Source: Daldinia sp. FL1419 (lineage: Eukaryota > Ascomycota > Sordariomycetes > Xylariales > Hypoxylaceae). Taken from it: a stretch of DNA of 64,000 bases. Location of the stretch: contig MU623395.1 in assembly GCA_025201765.1 (NCBI GenBank), forward strand, positions 124,001 through 188,000, read 5' to 3'. Within the stretch, counting starts at the first letter, position 1. Each line of letters starts with the position of its first letter. Below are positions 1 through 10,446 of the stretch, piece after piece. The notes below the pieces were generated by a model. It made no database searches, was not told the origin of the DNA, and was given only the letters and a program-made list of their open reading frames with translations. A program made the translations under genes and the position numbers.

Positions 1-685
1 TATGAATATAGGAGTGGTATGATCGACATGACTGAAGTTTTTGAGGTGTTCTCTTCTTCGCTTCGCGCTACTATGTGTGGAAAATAGGAGGTATGTAAAT
101 AATCGCGTAGTGGCGGTCACTGAAATTCCCACCGTTTATTCTGTGTTAAATCCATCCGACCAATCTTCAAGATGATGTTAGGTGAAAGCCGCAGGCGGAT
201 ATATATGTGTTTGCCTCGATGTCAGGGCCAGACTACGGGGTAGGCACGTTGTGAAAGATGCCCCTTTGTAGTCTGTCGTAGCTTACTCGACATCTAATAA
301 AGCAGTTTCGCCGACACAATTAATTGGAAAATATGCATAGTTCATTGTTGGGTAATTGTGTATAGCAAGCGAGAATAAAGGATAACATAAGGATTGACGA
401 TACATGTTTGTTTCCCATTAACCATGTCGATTGCCCCTAAATGGGCTCATAAGTGCCGTTATTCAATAAGGGTCATGGCCAATAAGAGGATATTCACATA
501 CGTACTAAAATAAGTATCATTGAAAATTACAGACTATGAAAGCCTCATAAGATTACTAGCAACCACAGTAATAGAGATATTCAGGGGTATCTAAGTGTTT
601 ATGCCCGCCGAGTTCCAAGGAAACGGAACTGATATCCAACGCCCTCTCTTCCTGTAAACGCCACTATATATAGCAAATCAGCTCA
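1..685. other. Intergenic, no gene seen
   Basis: AT-rich sequence with many stops in all frames. I see no domain-like translation, tRNA or repeat. It lies downstream of the minus-strand PIP-kinase-like gene, so part of it is probably that gene's 3' untranslated and terminator region. Confidence 0.5.
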
Positions 686-1813
686 TCACCCTTGTATTTC
701 TACGAGTTCCTTGCACATATTCAGAAACCTGCTTCGGTACTCTTGGCTATCTGTAGTGATACTCATCGGACCCTGGTTGTCAATGAGGTTATAACCCCGG
801 ACCAAAGTCGTCATCGTCTTTGCGTGGACCGTGTGCTTGGCCCAGAAGAAATCCAATATGGCGGCCCGATAAACTTCTTTACCGTCACTCGACACAACTC
901 CCGTGCGCCAGCTCGGTGGATTTGGCGGTGAGAACGGCGGCTGGGCAGGTGAAACAGGTTCGTCATCGGGCTCTTCCAACTGAATGAGGGGCTCCGGGAC
1001 ATCTCTCGGACTGTTTGGTGCGGATATCCGGACGAGGAAGAGTGAGTAATCGACAGCATTACAATTCGCGAGGAGCAAAGTATCGTTTTCTATCTGCCGT
1101 TGAAATTCGGTGGCCTGTGCTTCGGTGAGCCGAATCTTGTCGTTGAATTCATCGGCAAGCTTCGATTTGGTAGCCTGGGAAGTCAAGGCTCCTCCGGCGA
1201 TATCTCTCTCAGGGAAGAAATACGATGTCGGCTTGAGATCCCACGATTCCCATTTCGGTTTAGGACCATCCTGGGGCTCCTGATCCTGCCCGTACATAAT
1301 ATTTTCCATGACGATGTGATGGCTCGGCGCAAAACCTAATAGCGTGCCGATGCTCTTATGCGTGCTCTCGAGAAAGTTTGTGATGCGCACCAGTAAACTA
1401 GAACGGTTGGCGCGCATATGATCGACATATGGGATGATCATATCGTTCTTGAAAAAGTTGTGTTCGAAATGCCGAGGGATGGACTTAACGAGATATGCGC
1501 CGTCGTGAGTGCGGAAGAAAGTCGATCCACTATAACCCATATCCCCCATAGGTAACAAGGCTTTCTTATTCTTTTTGCCAGTCTGTTTCCTGACGTTGAA
1601 GCTAGCTTTGTAACTTTCCTCGGGGATCATCCATACGCCACGAAGAGGCTTGAATAGATCTTCCCGTACCAGTCGGAAAGTCAACCAGTAAAACGCCAAG
1701 AGACGAAGAAGTCTCTTTATGAGAGTAGGCTTTCTTGCAGGTCTGCCATCGTCTCTTGCGGTTAGGATGGCGTAGACTATAGATTTGGCGACTAAAGTCT
1801 CACGTCGAGTCAT
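686..1813 (-). CDS. PIP-kinase-like protein (phosphatidylinositol-4-phosphate 5-kinase family fold)
   Basis: Single-exon gene of 375 codons, start ATG at 1813 (the first in-frame ATG), stop TGA at 686-688. The protein has the order of a PIPK catalytic domain: a glycine-rich loop GDMGYSGSTFF at about 90-100, a conserved lysine in YLVKSIPRHFEHNF at about 110, IVMENIMYG at about 168-175, a DLKPTSYFFPERD stretch at about 192-203 in place of the canonical DLKGS, VDYSLFLVRI at about 254-263, and a late AILDFFWAKHTVHAKTMT at about 318-335 that resembles the metal-binding IID segment. An insert at about 265-305 is rich in proline and acidic residues. Known PIPKs phosphorylate phosphoinositides at membranes. 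Whether this divergent fungal subgroup keeps that activity is not shown by the sequence. The family call is firm, the substrate is not. Confidence 0.85.
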   Translation of the reverse strand: MTRRETLVAKSIVYAILTARDDGRPARKPTLIKRLLRLLAFYWLTFRLVREDLFKPLRGVWMIPEESYKASFNVRKQTGKKNKKALLPMGDMGYSGSTFFRTHDGAYLVKSIPRHFEHNFFKNDMIIPYVDHMRANRSSLLVRITNFLESTHKSIGTLLGFAPSHHIVMENIMYGQDQEPQDGPKPKWESWDLKPTSYFFPERDIAGGALTSQATKSKLADEFNDKIRLTEAQATEFQRQIENDTLLLANCNAVDYSLFLVRISAPNSPRDVPEPLIQLEEPDDEPVSPAQPPFSPPNPPSWRTGVVSSDGKEVYRAAILDFFWAKHTVHAKTMTTLVRGYNLIDNQGPMSITTDSQEYRSRFLNMCKELVEIQG

Positions 1814-2408
1814 GTTGAAGATAGACTCATTATTTGCCCGACAGACAAGACGATGAGAAGGCAGGTGAAACAAGTCAATAACTGAAATAATGTTTATGAG
1901 AAGTCCGAGTTGGCTGGAGATGTATTAGATACCTAGGTACCTGCCTGCCTAAGTAGCACCAACGTACTCGGCATACGTATTACTTAATTCTTGAATATTT
2001 GCCTACGTTGCAGAAGTCTGCATAGCACACGAAACTTTTAGGCTGGAAGAAACGCTCCGGCGAGGTAGAAAAGAGTGACGTCACGACGCGGTACGTCTCG
2101 TGTCACTTATTGGTCAAACGAAGTAATTAATCGATCGGATTTCGTCCCGCCTATCTCAGCACACTAACGAGACTTTAACATCTATATCTTATTACTTTAC
2201 ATTTTGAGGCTCTTATATTCGTCTGACTATCACTCATCATCGATCATTTATTTGTTATAATATATAAGGTAGGTATATATATCTATATATATCTATCTAA
2301 TTATGTTTTCCATCAGCTAGGGGAGTTGAGTTGAGAACTTTGTTCTTATTATTTTAGTACACGATACGAGCGAGCCGTCCATTCATAATTCGTAAAAAGT
2401 CAGGGGTG
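1814..2408. other. Intergenic, promoter side of the PIP-kinase-like gene
   Basis: AT-rich, with TACCTAGGTACCTGCCTGCC near 1931 and TATATATCTATATATATC-type tracts near 2270-2300. No coding signal seen. Confidence 0.45.
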
Positions 2409-2977
2409 TCACGGACTCGATCGCGTCAGCTTTCCTGCTCCGCCGTCCACCAGCGCCCGAGCATACAATCGATGAAGCAATTCGGCAGCAAATGGGGCTG
2501 GCTTCTTCCCGTCGCGTACGGGTGCTGTGCTATCGAAGAATGCCGTCTTTATACCAACTTCGACTGTTTCGGTCTCTTTATTAATTCGAGCACGTGAAAC
2601 GGGAATTCCGTCGAATTCGCGTGGGCCGGGCTCGAGTGGTGACCCTCCTGCTCTTACCGTGATAGAGTTGCTCGTCCTCTCTACCACCTCGAACTGGTCT
2701 GAAAAGCGCGTTCCGAGTTCATAATTGGACGATGCTAATTGCTGCCGATCGAAGAGCCGGTCTTGTGTCTTGGGACCCTTTAAAGAGGTAGGCGCTTCCA
2801 AGAATAATCCTGAATGGTTGGATTACGATGGCGGTTCAAATCCACGAAGCTCCGAGTTGTCCATATCTCATCGTCTGCCGGTAGTGTTGATATTAGGTTC
2901 GTTGTCGTAGTTAAGTAGGCACTGCTCCCGCAAACCACCACCAAGACCGTCCCTAGACTTTTCCTGATCCAATCCAT
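2409..2977 (-). pseudogene. Decayed copy of a small fungal protein family (frameshift and internal deletion)
   Basis: The first part reads from ATG 2977: MDWIRKSLGTVLVVV, a hydrophobic anchor, then LPADDEIWTTRSF and NRHRNPTIQDYSWKRLPL, ending at a TAA at 2780. The second part, in another frame, reads LFDRQQLASSNYELG, QFEVVERTSNSITVRAGGSPL, VEVGIKTAFFDS and LLHRLYARAL, and stops at 2409. From memory of related ascomycete proteins of about 180-200 aa, these two blocks belong to one uncharacterised family, in which roughly 40-50 residues with a GxWxxxGYxYQ-like segment join them. Here that middle is missing and the frame changes, with no convincing intron across 2780-2800. I infer a pseudogene. 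A sequencing indel would explain the frame change but not the missing segment. Confidence 0.55.
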
Positions 2978-4671
2978 GCCGGTTTTATAGCCCGGCACAT
3001 ACAATTGAGATTGTAAATGGTGTCGATCATGATTTCAGACAAGAAGCTCGTCAAATATCAATGGTCAACACGCCAAGATGGCTCGTATACGACTAGTTAG
3101 AGCTAGGAACATGGGTCCTTAAGCCGAAAGCGCGAGCTCCAATGCCATGAGCCATACAATGAAGAGTGGCATGCAATGAAAACGCCACGCCACTCTCTAT
3201 TACTGGAGCCCCCGCTGATCTCTTCATAATGCTCATTAAGCCATGCTCGTGCTGCCAGTCCTCGAGTGTTGGTGCCGCCTATAGTGAGATCAAATATCAT
3301 CATTTCACTACCGAATTTATATCAAAGAGTTCTAAAACATCGCAAGCTAATTCAGTAAATATGACCACTTTGACCGTTAGAATCTGGGCGTGGTAAGATA
3401 AATGTATTAATACGGATCCAACGTAGCACAACCGAAACGCTTCAAAACCCAATACTCAGACCCCTTCCAATGAACCGCCTATCTATAGCCGGGAGAAAAC
3501 CCATTAACACTAAAGCGTATGGTAGTTAGTTTTGTGTAAGCACTGTAGATGGCGTTTGTACTCGCCTCCATTACCAGAGTTAGCTTGAAGGTTTCTGAGG
3601 GACATCAGATCTAACCAAACGTTACTTTCTGACAAGAGTCGTTCGATTCTCTCGCGCCGGCGACGCCTCTGATAGCTCAGCCGCGCTTCTCTTCGTGTAT
3701 ATTCCCGTGTTGACATGGGTAAGAGGTATGAAGTCCAGCCGTTAGGGCTGGTATGAAGCTATATTGATTACACTAGAGTCTCGCTCATGACTGAGGTGAC
3801 CTCGTACACGATGAGTTTAATATTCGTTTTCATAGCTTGTAAGATTTAATTTCCAGTATCTTTAGACGTAATCATGCAGCAGCTATGCTGGGAGTCTTGA
3901 GGCTTTTAAGAATCACATATCTTTGTTTGGTCCCTCTTTGTCGGAGCTGGGTTGCCGCCTCGTGCATAGGCGCGATTTTACACTCCTGATAAAAGACTGC
4001 AGATTAGAAGGGGTCTGGTTGACATTTTAATTGGCCGTGCTTGACGTGCACCATGAAGCTAGCAGGCTTTCTAGCGTAAGTATCCTGCTTCTCTTTATTG
4101 AATTTTATTTGCTATCACCTTTTGCTTGTTTGTTTACTGTACGCCACCTGCCATGTTTCTTTATATATTACAAATAGGGATAGATCTTGACGTCCTGGGA
4201 CCCTTAAACTATGAATCTCGGTCGGCTATTTCAGTACCCTCCTATGTGCTTTGGGGAGCTCTTATGATACTTGTACGAGTGTATATCCTCTATAACGAAG
4301 TAGCAGGAACCCAGCCCCTTAAGTTGAGAAATAGGGGTTATATGTAACCCGTAAATACTGTTAAAGATAAAGTGAACTATGGATTAAAGAAGTACTTTAT
4401 GTTTACTATTTCTTTGGTCTAAATTAATACTAATTCTGACTTCATTGGGCATATATAATCGTCCTAGGTCCCTATATATGGTTATAACACTAAGTTAAGA
4501 ACATATACTTTACCGCCGCTTCATGTACCTCTATTCCCATCCGTTGATGCATCAAGGAGAAAACTTTTATAAAACCTTCATAGCCTCGTAACAGATCGCA
4601 TGATAATTAACTATTACATGAATATACTTGCTTTACTTCGCCCCGAGGAGCCTCCACTCATCTTCCTTTCT
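2978..4671. other. Intergenic, no supported gene
   Basis: Several short ORFs occur on both strands (68-76 codons) but none has recognisable motifs or good intron context. An ATG with a GTAAGTATCC donor-like site lies at about 4052-4082 but no convincing second exon follows. Confidence 0.4.
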
Positions 4672-6335
4672 CTAGATCTTAACTCTCTCGAATAACCCTA
4701 CTTGTGCCGTCCGCGCTGCAATAAAACATAACATTGAGGCTGTCATCGAAATTCCGCAGAAGAGCTGGAGGCCCAGGAAGCTTCCACCGTTGGCATTCAC
4801 GATGGCGCCACCGATGGGAGAGCCAGTCAAGGCACCAATAGCTGCCACGAAGAATCCGATACCAGATCTTATTCCAATCTCACGGATATCGCTGATCTGG
4901 GCGACTATAGCAGGTAATAGTGAGATGAAACCGCCCGACGCGAACCCAAATACGGCCCCATACACAACTGTCGTGGCCGTAGACTTTCCTGGCACCCATA
5001 GAGCTAGCGTAATAATACCCGATAGGCCCGAGATGAAGATCATAATGTTAAAGCGTCCGAACCGGTCGCCAAGGAATCCGGGAAGAATACGGCCAGGAAT
5101 ACTAACAGCATTGATGATCGGGAGGAGGTAGGGTATGATCGATTCGTCGATGCCTTGTTGCCGGGCTTGTAACTGGATATAATTGAAGGGAAGAAACATG
5201 CCAAAGAAGAAGAAAAAGCCGGCAAGGACGACATAAACGAAGGGCAGCTCGCGAAAAGGTCGCAGGTATTCCGTTACCTTGAATGGCCTCTTGCGAGGTG
5301 GAAGGCGTGACTTAACCGTGCAACAGGCAAATGTGCACATGGCGAGGAGCATAAAGCCAACAGCGCGTATGGTCCAGGGAAACCCGATCTTGGGGATAAG
5401 GTGATTCATCATGATGGGAAGAACCACACCCCCGAGTGATGAACCTGAGACCATGAGCCCCAAGGCCGCGGCACGTTTCTTGAAGAACCAGCCCATGACC
5501 GAGTTCATTGCCGAGTTGAACACCGCGCTCATGCCTACCGCAGCCACAATGCTCTGGGAAAGGAGAATTTGGTAATACTGTGTCGAGAGGGACAGCATCA
5601 TCAACCCGAAGCAAAACACCAGTGTGCCGATTATGAGGAGCCACCGAGGACCGTAGCTGTCGAATAACCGACCCATCTACCATACCAAAACATGTCAGCC
5701 ATTGTTTCCTCGCATATATAAATACCAATGCTGGGGTTTGGAATACGGGGGAATCGATTTAGGATTACTCACTACCGCGTTCAAACCGGACATCATAAAT
5801 ACCTGGATGGACGTGATCCAGGTGACGGTCGATATGTTGTAGCTAGACAGAGGGCCGGAAACATAGTAATTGACGAATACGCCAACACAGTTCACAAGGC
5901 CGAATGTACTAAACAGGGCGCAGAATCCACCAACAACAACAAGCCATGCCTCGAGACCACCATCTGGGAAATCAGCCGCGTTGAAACCGGGTGTGGCATT
6001 GGAAGACGATGGAGCCACGCCGCCTTTCTCCACTATAACGCGCCAGGTCAGTCTGGAAGTCCTAGGTTCTTGGTTAGGGTCTAAGGGAACTTACTGTCTG
6101 CTTCGATGACATTTTCCGGATCGGGGAAGATGTTGGCGATGGTGGATTTGGTCTGAGAGGGTATTCGTTCAAGGGAGTGATTAGCGGACTCGAAAGGAGT
6201 CGGCTCGCCGGATGTTATGTGAATATCAGATTTTGCACCCTCCATAGTGGATGTTTCTGAATTGTAGCCTGGTGTTTTGGTGGTGAAGTGCGGCGGTGAG
6301 CCCGACAGTTGTGCATGATCGGTTGATGTTGGCAT
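4672..6335 (-). CDS. MFS transporter, monocarboxylate-transporter-like (MCT/MCH family)
   Basis: Three exons: 6335-6095, 6032-5773 and 5676-4672, giving 501 aa. Introns 6094-6033 (GTAAGT...TATAG) and 5772-5677 (GTGAGT...TAG) keep the frame exactly. Residues 1 to about 90 are a Ser/Thr/Pro-rich cytosolic tail. Then DGGLEAWLVVVGGFCALFSTFG begins TM1, the second exon ends in GLNAV and joins MGRLFDSYGPRWLLIIGT, the conserved loop between TM2 and TM3 in this family. About 12 membrane segments follow, with SGSSLGGVVLP in TM5 and PGRILPGFLGDRFGRFN after TM7, both typical of fungal MCT-like carriers. Such proteins sit in the plasma or internal membranes and move monocarboxylates or, in yeast Mch5, riboflavin. 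The substrate here cannot be read from sequence. Confidence 0.9.
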
Positions 6336-8455
6336 CTTGAAAGGTCTAGGGGGGGGGGCGCTCAACAAGGCAGGTTTCTCGATGGCAATGCACCACGAAG
6401 AGAATAGATAGACTGAGATTTCTTTGAAGAAAATAATAACAATAGATACTCGACAGTAATAGTTGTTACATAGAACAAGATGGAGGTAAATTACAAAGAG
6501 TATGTGTGCATGAACTGTACCCTACCAATATTGCGCGGGCGTGTTGTGTACCTCAGAGCACATGTCACTTTTAACAGAGCGTCTCTACACGTCGAGTCTC
6601 GAGTTACCTTAGGTAGGTAGCAATGAGGCTCATCCAAAGCTCTTATATGGAAACAGCAACTATCTAGCTACTATATATCGACCCGAGAACTCGGAGTAGA
6701 CGATAGATTCTCGGTGTTAACAACGTTAATGACTAGGGCGTGGGTACGCGATTTCAGGGTTCTTAGCATAAGTTGTTGAGTCAACGGGGATGAGTTCTGT
6801 CTCCACTGCCCCCCCCCCTGTATGGCATGTTCGATAAAGTCCATCTAGGTGGGACTGATTTTAGCTATAAATTGAAGTAATAATTCTATTGGTTACGAGG
6901 TACGGTTGCTATACTCGGACGGCCGGCCCTGGTGAGTTAGTTAGCTGGTTACTTACTTAGGGTATGGTTGTATGAGATATTCATGATAAGTACCTAACAT
7001 TCCCTTTTCTTTCTTTTTGTTTCCTTCTAGATAAGAACTTATTGTGCGAACTTGGTAGTCATACAAAGTACGCAAGAGACGACGAGATGGGCTGGACTCT
7101 CTTCGCCCCTTTAAACAGGCCGAGTCGCGGGGAAGGGGTAGGGCTGATTTAAAATCTAGACGACCCCCCAGCGTACATAGAAGGAGACTAGTAATAAAAT
7201 TCGAATGGTGAATTTTCAAGAAAAGCTCCTGGTGTCTTTCTTAGCCTATCTGATATTTGTGGGTTGAATACCTAGGTCCTACCTATCCATACCTACCCCC
7301 CGGATACCTTCTTTTATCATATACTACATATGTAGAACACAGGCTCGGTCCAATGCCGTGATATTATAACGACGCTATCAACATCGCAATTTAGTATCTA
7401 ACTAGAAACGAGAAACTCGCTCATCTCTACTATTGCAATTCTTTATAAACGAAGCAGTTAGACAACTCGTCTTCTGATAGCAGACAACTTCGTTAAAATT
7501 TCGGTGTGTAGCGAAGCGCGAAAGCCGAATTTCATTACAAAGCGTAACCCGTGTAATTTTTCCTATTCCTGCCTGGGCACGCGGGTACGTGGATAGTATA
7601 CGCCAAGAGCGGACCGCTACTATGTGCTACACTACCTACCAGCCTACTGATGTACGTGGGCTAATGCAACAAGTGAAAGCCAATGGAAGAGACCGAAAGG
7701 TTGAATCCACACAACCGTTTGAAGAATTCTGGCTCGCACTAACGGAATAGAGTCAAGATTGAATCTTATCTGTATCAAGTACCAAGATCTCGCTGGAAAT
7801 ACGCGTCTGCTCGGAGATGGGAGTTAGACCCGCACGGATTTAAGTCTCCTATGTAGTTAATGATAACTGATAAACACCTAGGTTAGTTAATTAGGAGTTT
7901 TATGTTTTATGTTTTAATATCATGGTAGATCAAACTGTGATGCTATTGTATTTGTGGAGTTGTATAATTTATAACTTTGAATAGAGAAGTCCTCTGATTA
8001 ATTTATTTTGAAATGATGTCTTATTAATGGCGGGAGTTGAAAAATGTGTTACACAGTTTATCTTGATCAGTTCTTACATGCAGGCCGGAGATATCGTACT
8101 ACATAGGCTTAGGCACCATAATCCTTATTTTCACGGACATGGAAAAAAAAAAAAGAAGGAGAATCGGCCGATAATGCTTAACATATGTCCCGGTAGGAAT
8201 ACCCGAAGCGAAGCCACGTGGATTTCTCGGGGATTCAAGATAATCTATTGCCTATGTTGACTAGTGTGACTGGCAAAATACCGACTTTATTATAGCTGTT
8301 ATTTATATTATAGCATATCAGACGCTCCTCTTAATCCAATGAAGAACGGAACTAGGAGAGCTAGGAAGAAACTAACCCCTAGTAATCAATATGCTATGGC
8401 TGGCTGTATGATACAATGGCTCCTGGAGACTTAATGATGCAGAAATATGCGTCTA
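6336..8455. other. Long intergenic region, no supported gene
   Basis: AT-rich sequence of about 2.1 kb between the MFS gene and AIM24. It contains a G9 tract at 6350-6358 just upstream of the MFS start, a C9 tract at about 6811-6819, ACCTAGGT motifs near 7270 and 7880, and an A12 tract near 8142-8153. Small ORFs (77-88 codons) have no recognisable features. Confidence 0.45.
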
Positions 8456-9713
8456 TCATGACTTCTCAAAGTCTTTAAGATTCTTGGCGTCGGCAAATGA
8501 GACCTTACCGTCCTGCCCAACACTGGCCACATTTATCTTCACCGCCGCGGCGTCCTCCGTCTTCGGTGTAAGCTCGGGCTTTGGCTTCGTAGCTAATTCT
8601 ACCGCTGCGGGAACCTCTCCCATAGGAGCATCAGCTAGCTCATTGACGTCCGCATTTGTGAGCACGTCGCTAATTCGAGCGCCCCTACTTGACATAAGAA
8701 TCGTAGTTGGGCCGCGGAATTGCAAGAACAGCCTATCGCCCCATATCGTACGCCTCGCTGTTGTGCGAAGGCTAAAGAGAACTCGCGAAAGGAACTTGTA
8801 TGTCTCGGTCCCACGCATCGTCTTTAGGAACCTGGTTTCGCCTAACCAGGACGTAATTGAAGGAACTTGGAATCTTATTCCCGAGCTCTTGAACCTGAAG
8901 GGCAAAGGTGGGTTCTTCGTTACTGTGTAGGCTACCACGTTCGAGGGGTGAGCTACGAATTCCTCGCCTTCCGCAAGAGTAAGTTGGTATATGTGTCCCG
9001 GCGCAGATAATGCGGCAAGTCCCCGGCCGGTTAACTCGGAAGAGCCCCAGTGGGCTACTGGAAGCCGATATTGGATTCGGGGAGTTACGCTCAGCGAATG
9101 TCCGGTCCACGCAAGGAGGGCTGATCTTTGCGCTACCATCCAATCCGTCGTCCCATCGAGATGTAGTACGGAAAACGTAGTCGTATGCGACTTGGTCGAT
9201 ATTAATGCCGTGAGCGGTGTCGTAGAGGATATGCGTTGGTAGAGGAAGGGTACGCCAGTAACGGCTCGCGTAAAAGGTGAGAGCAAAGAGAGGGTCGATT
9301 GCGCCTAGTGATATCAGTTGAATCCTTCGCAGAGCATCGAACGTTGTGTCGTCTCACATTTTGCGCTTTACCCGACACGGCGACCAATGTTCCGCGACGT
9401 GTGTATAGCCTCTGCGAAGCCGATAGCGACACCGAGAGGAGGGAATATGGCGTCCCTAATACTTCAAATCTTGCATCTAAAGCACCGTATAAGCAAAATT
9501 GCTCAGAAAGCGAGGCGGTGGGTTTGTAGAAGTACCCGCAACATCTTTGGAGGCATCAATAGACGTGCCGAAGGCGTCTCCCCCGAGGCGAGGTGATCCG
9601 GTGGTGGGGGATGCACTGAGTTGAATAGCTCTACATTGACGACAAATATAACTTGTTTGACGTCCCAATTGATTTATGCGTCCTCTTCTAGCTAAGAAGG
9701 AGACACCGCGCAT
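8456..9713 (-). CDS. AIM24: AIM24-like mitochondrial biogenesis protein
   Basis: Three exons: 9713-9536, 9476-9358 and 9304-8456, giving 381 aa. Introns are 9535-9477 (GTACTT...TTTAG) and 9357-9305 (GTGAGA...CTAG). The N-terminus MRGVSFLARRGRINQLGRQ is basic and free of acidic residues, a good mitochondrial presequence. The core follows as ARFEVLGTPYSLLSVSLSAS, QRLYTRRGTLVAVSG, LSPFTRAVTGVPFLYQRI, ALSAPGHIYQLTLAEGEEF, RFQVPSIT and FLQFRGPTTILMSSRGARI, which matches the AIM24 domain (beta-sandwich). The C-terminal 60 residues are Ala/Pro/Lys-rich and variable. In yeast, Aim24 resides in the mitochondrial inner membrane and supports MICOS and cristae organisation. The first intron donor is weak but is required for the frame and restores the conserved start of the domain. 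Confidence 0.9.
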
Positions 9714-10446
9714 GGTGACGGCCTCGAAAGGGGTGTTGATTATTGGGACCGTGGTTCGCGAGAACTTATGACGAATGAGCAAAAAAAATAGAAACTTCAA
9801 ATATTCAAGCTTCAATATTCGTAAAGAGGTACCAAGTACTTTGGCTTGACGTACCCATCTGATCTTCAGCCCGATTGCCCGACCGAACAAGAGATGTGAA
9901 GTGGCTCGTGCACTTTATAGGTACCTATGTATCCAAGTAGCTCTCTCATAAGTATAACTACATGGTACTTATATTATAACTAGTACTAATACAAGTCCCC
10001 TCGGATCTACGGGTATATCTTGACTGATCTACTTTGGAAATTAATGTATAAGACTTGATAGGTAAGAAACGCTGAAAAATCACGAAAGACATCCAACTAA
10101 ATCATCCAATCTCTAGTATTTCACCTATCTACCTCCCAAGTTTTCTCTTTTCTCCTCTTTCTCAGCATCTTTATGATGCATCCATCCACGGGGATCTTGG
10201 TCCTGTGGACACTCAAATCCAAATGAAAACCCTCCCTCCGTTACTGTTCGCAAGCTCCTCTGGATGATGCAAATAACCCCCTTTAGGGAATAATAGAAAC
10301 TAATACTTCTAACCTTAATAAATGCTATCGTTCCTTATAACGCCACGCCTATGCAAGCCTGGTTATAGCCCAGGCCCGGATGCAAAGAGAAAGAACCGCC
10401 AGCCGATGAATACAGTCTAAGGTGACCAGACCAAAGAAATGCCCGT
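9714..10446. other. Intergenic between AIM24 and kinesin gene
   Basis: AT-rich; the sequence CCTATCTACCTCCC near 10122-10135 and CT-rich tracts near 10140-10165 are the only notable features. The region is upstream of AIM24 and downstream of the kinesin gene. Confidence 0.45.

Noticed and set aside
3510..3716. Minus-strand 68-codon ORF with an Arg-rich region (RREARLSYQRRRRRERIERLL)
   Set aside because: The basic helix recalls a bZIP start, but there is no leucine zipper, no intron context and no further exon. Probably chance.
4052..4347. ATG with donor GTAAGT (MKLAGFLA) followed by a 73-codon hydrophobic ORF
   Set aside because: No acceptor joins them in a convincing frame and no family is recognised.
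6953..7219. Minus-strand 88-codon ORF
   Set aside because: AT-rich, no motif and no conserved-looking composition.
8484..8930. 148-codon plus-strand ORF opposite AIM24
   Set aside because: Antisense shadow of the well-supported AIM24 coding exon.
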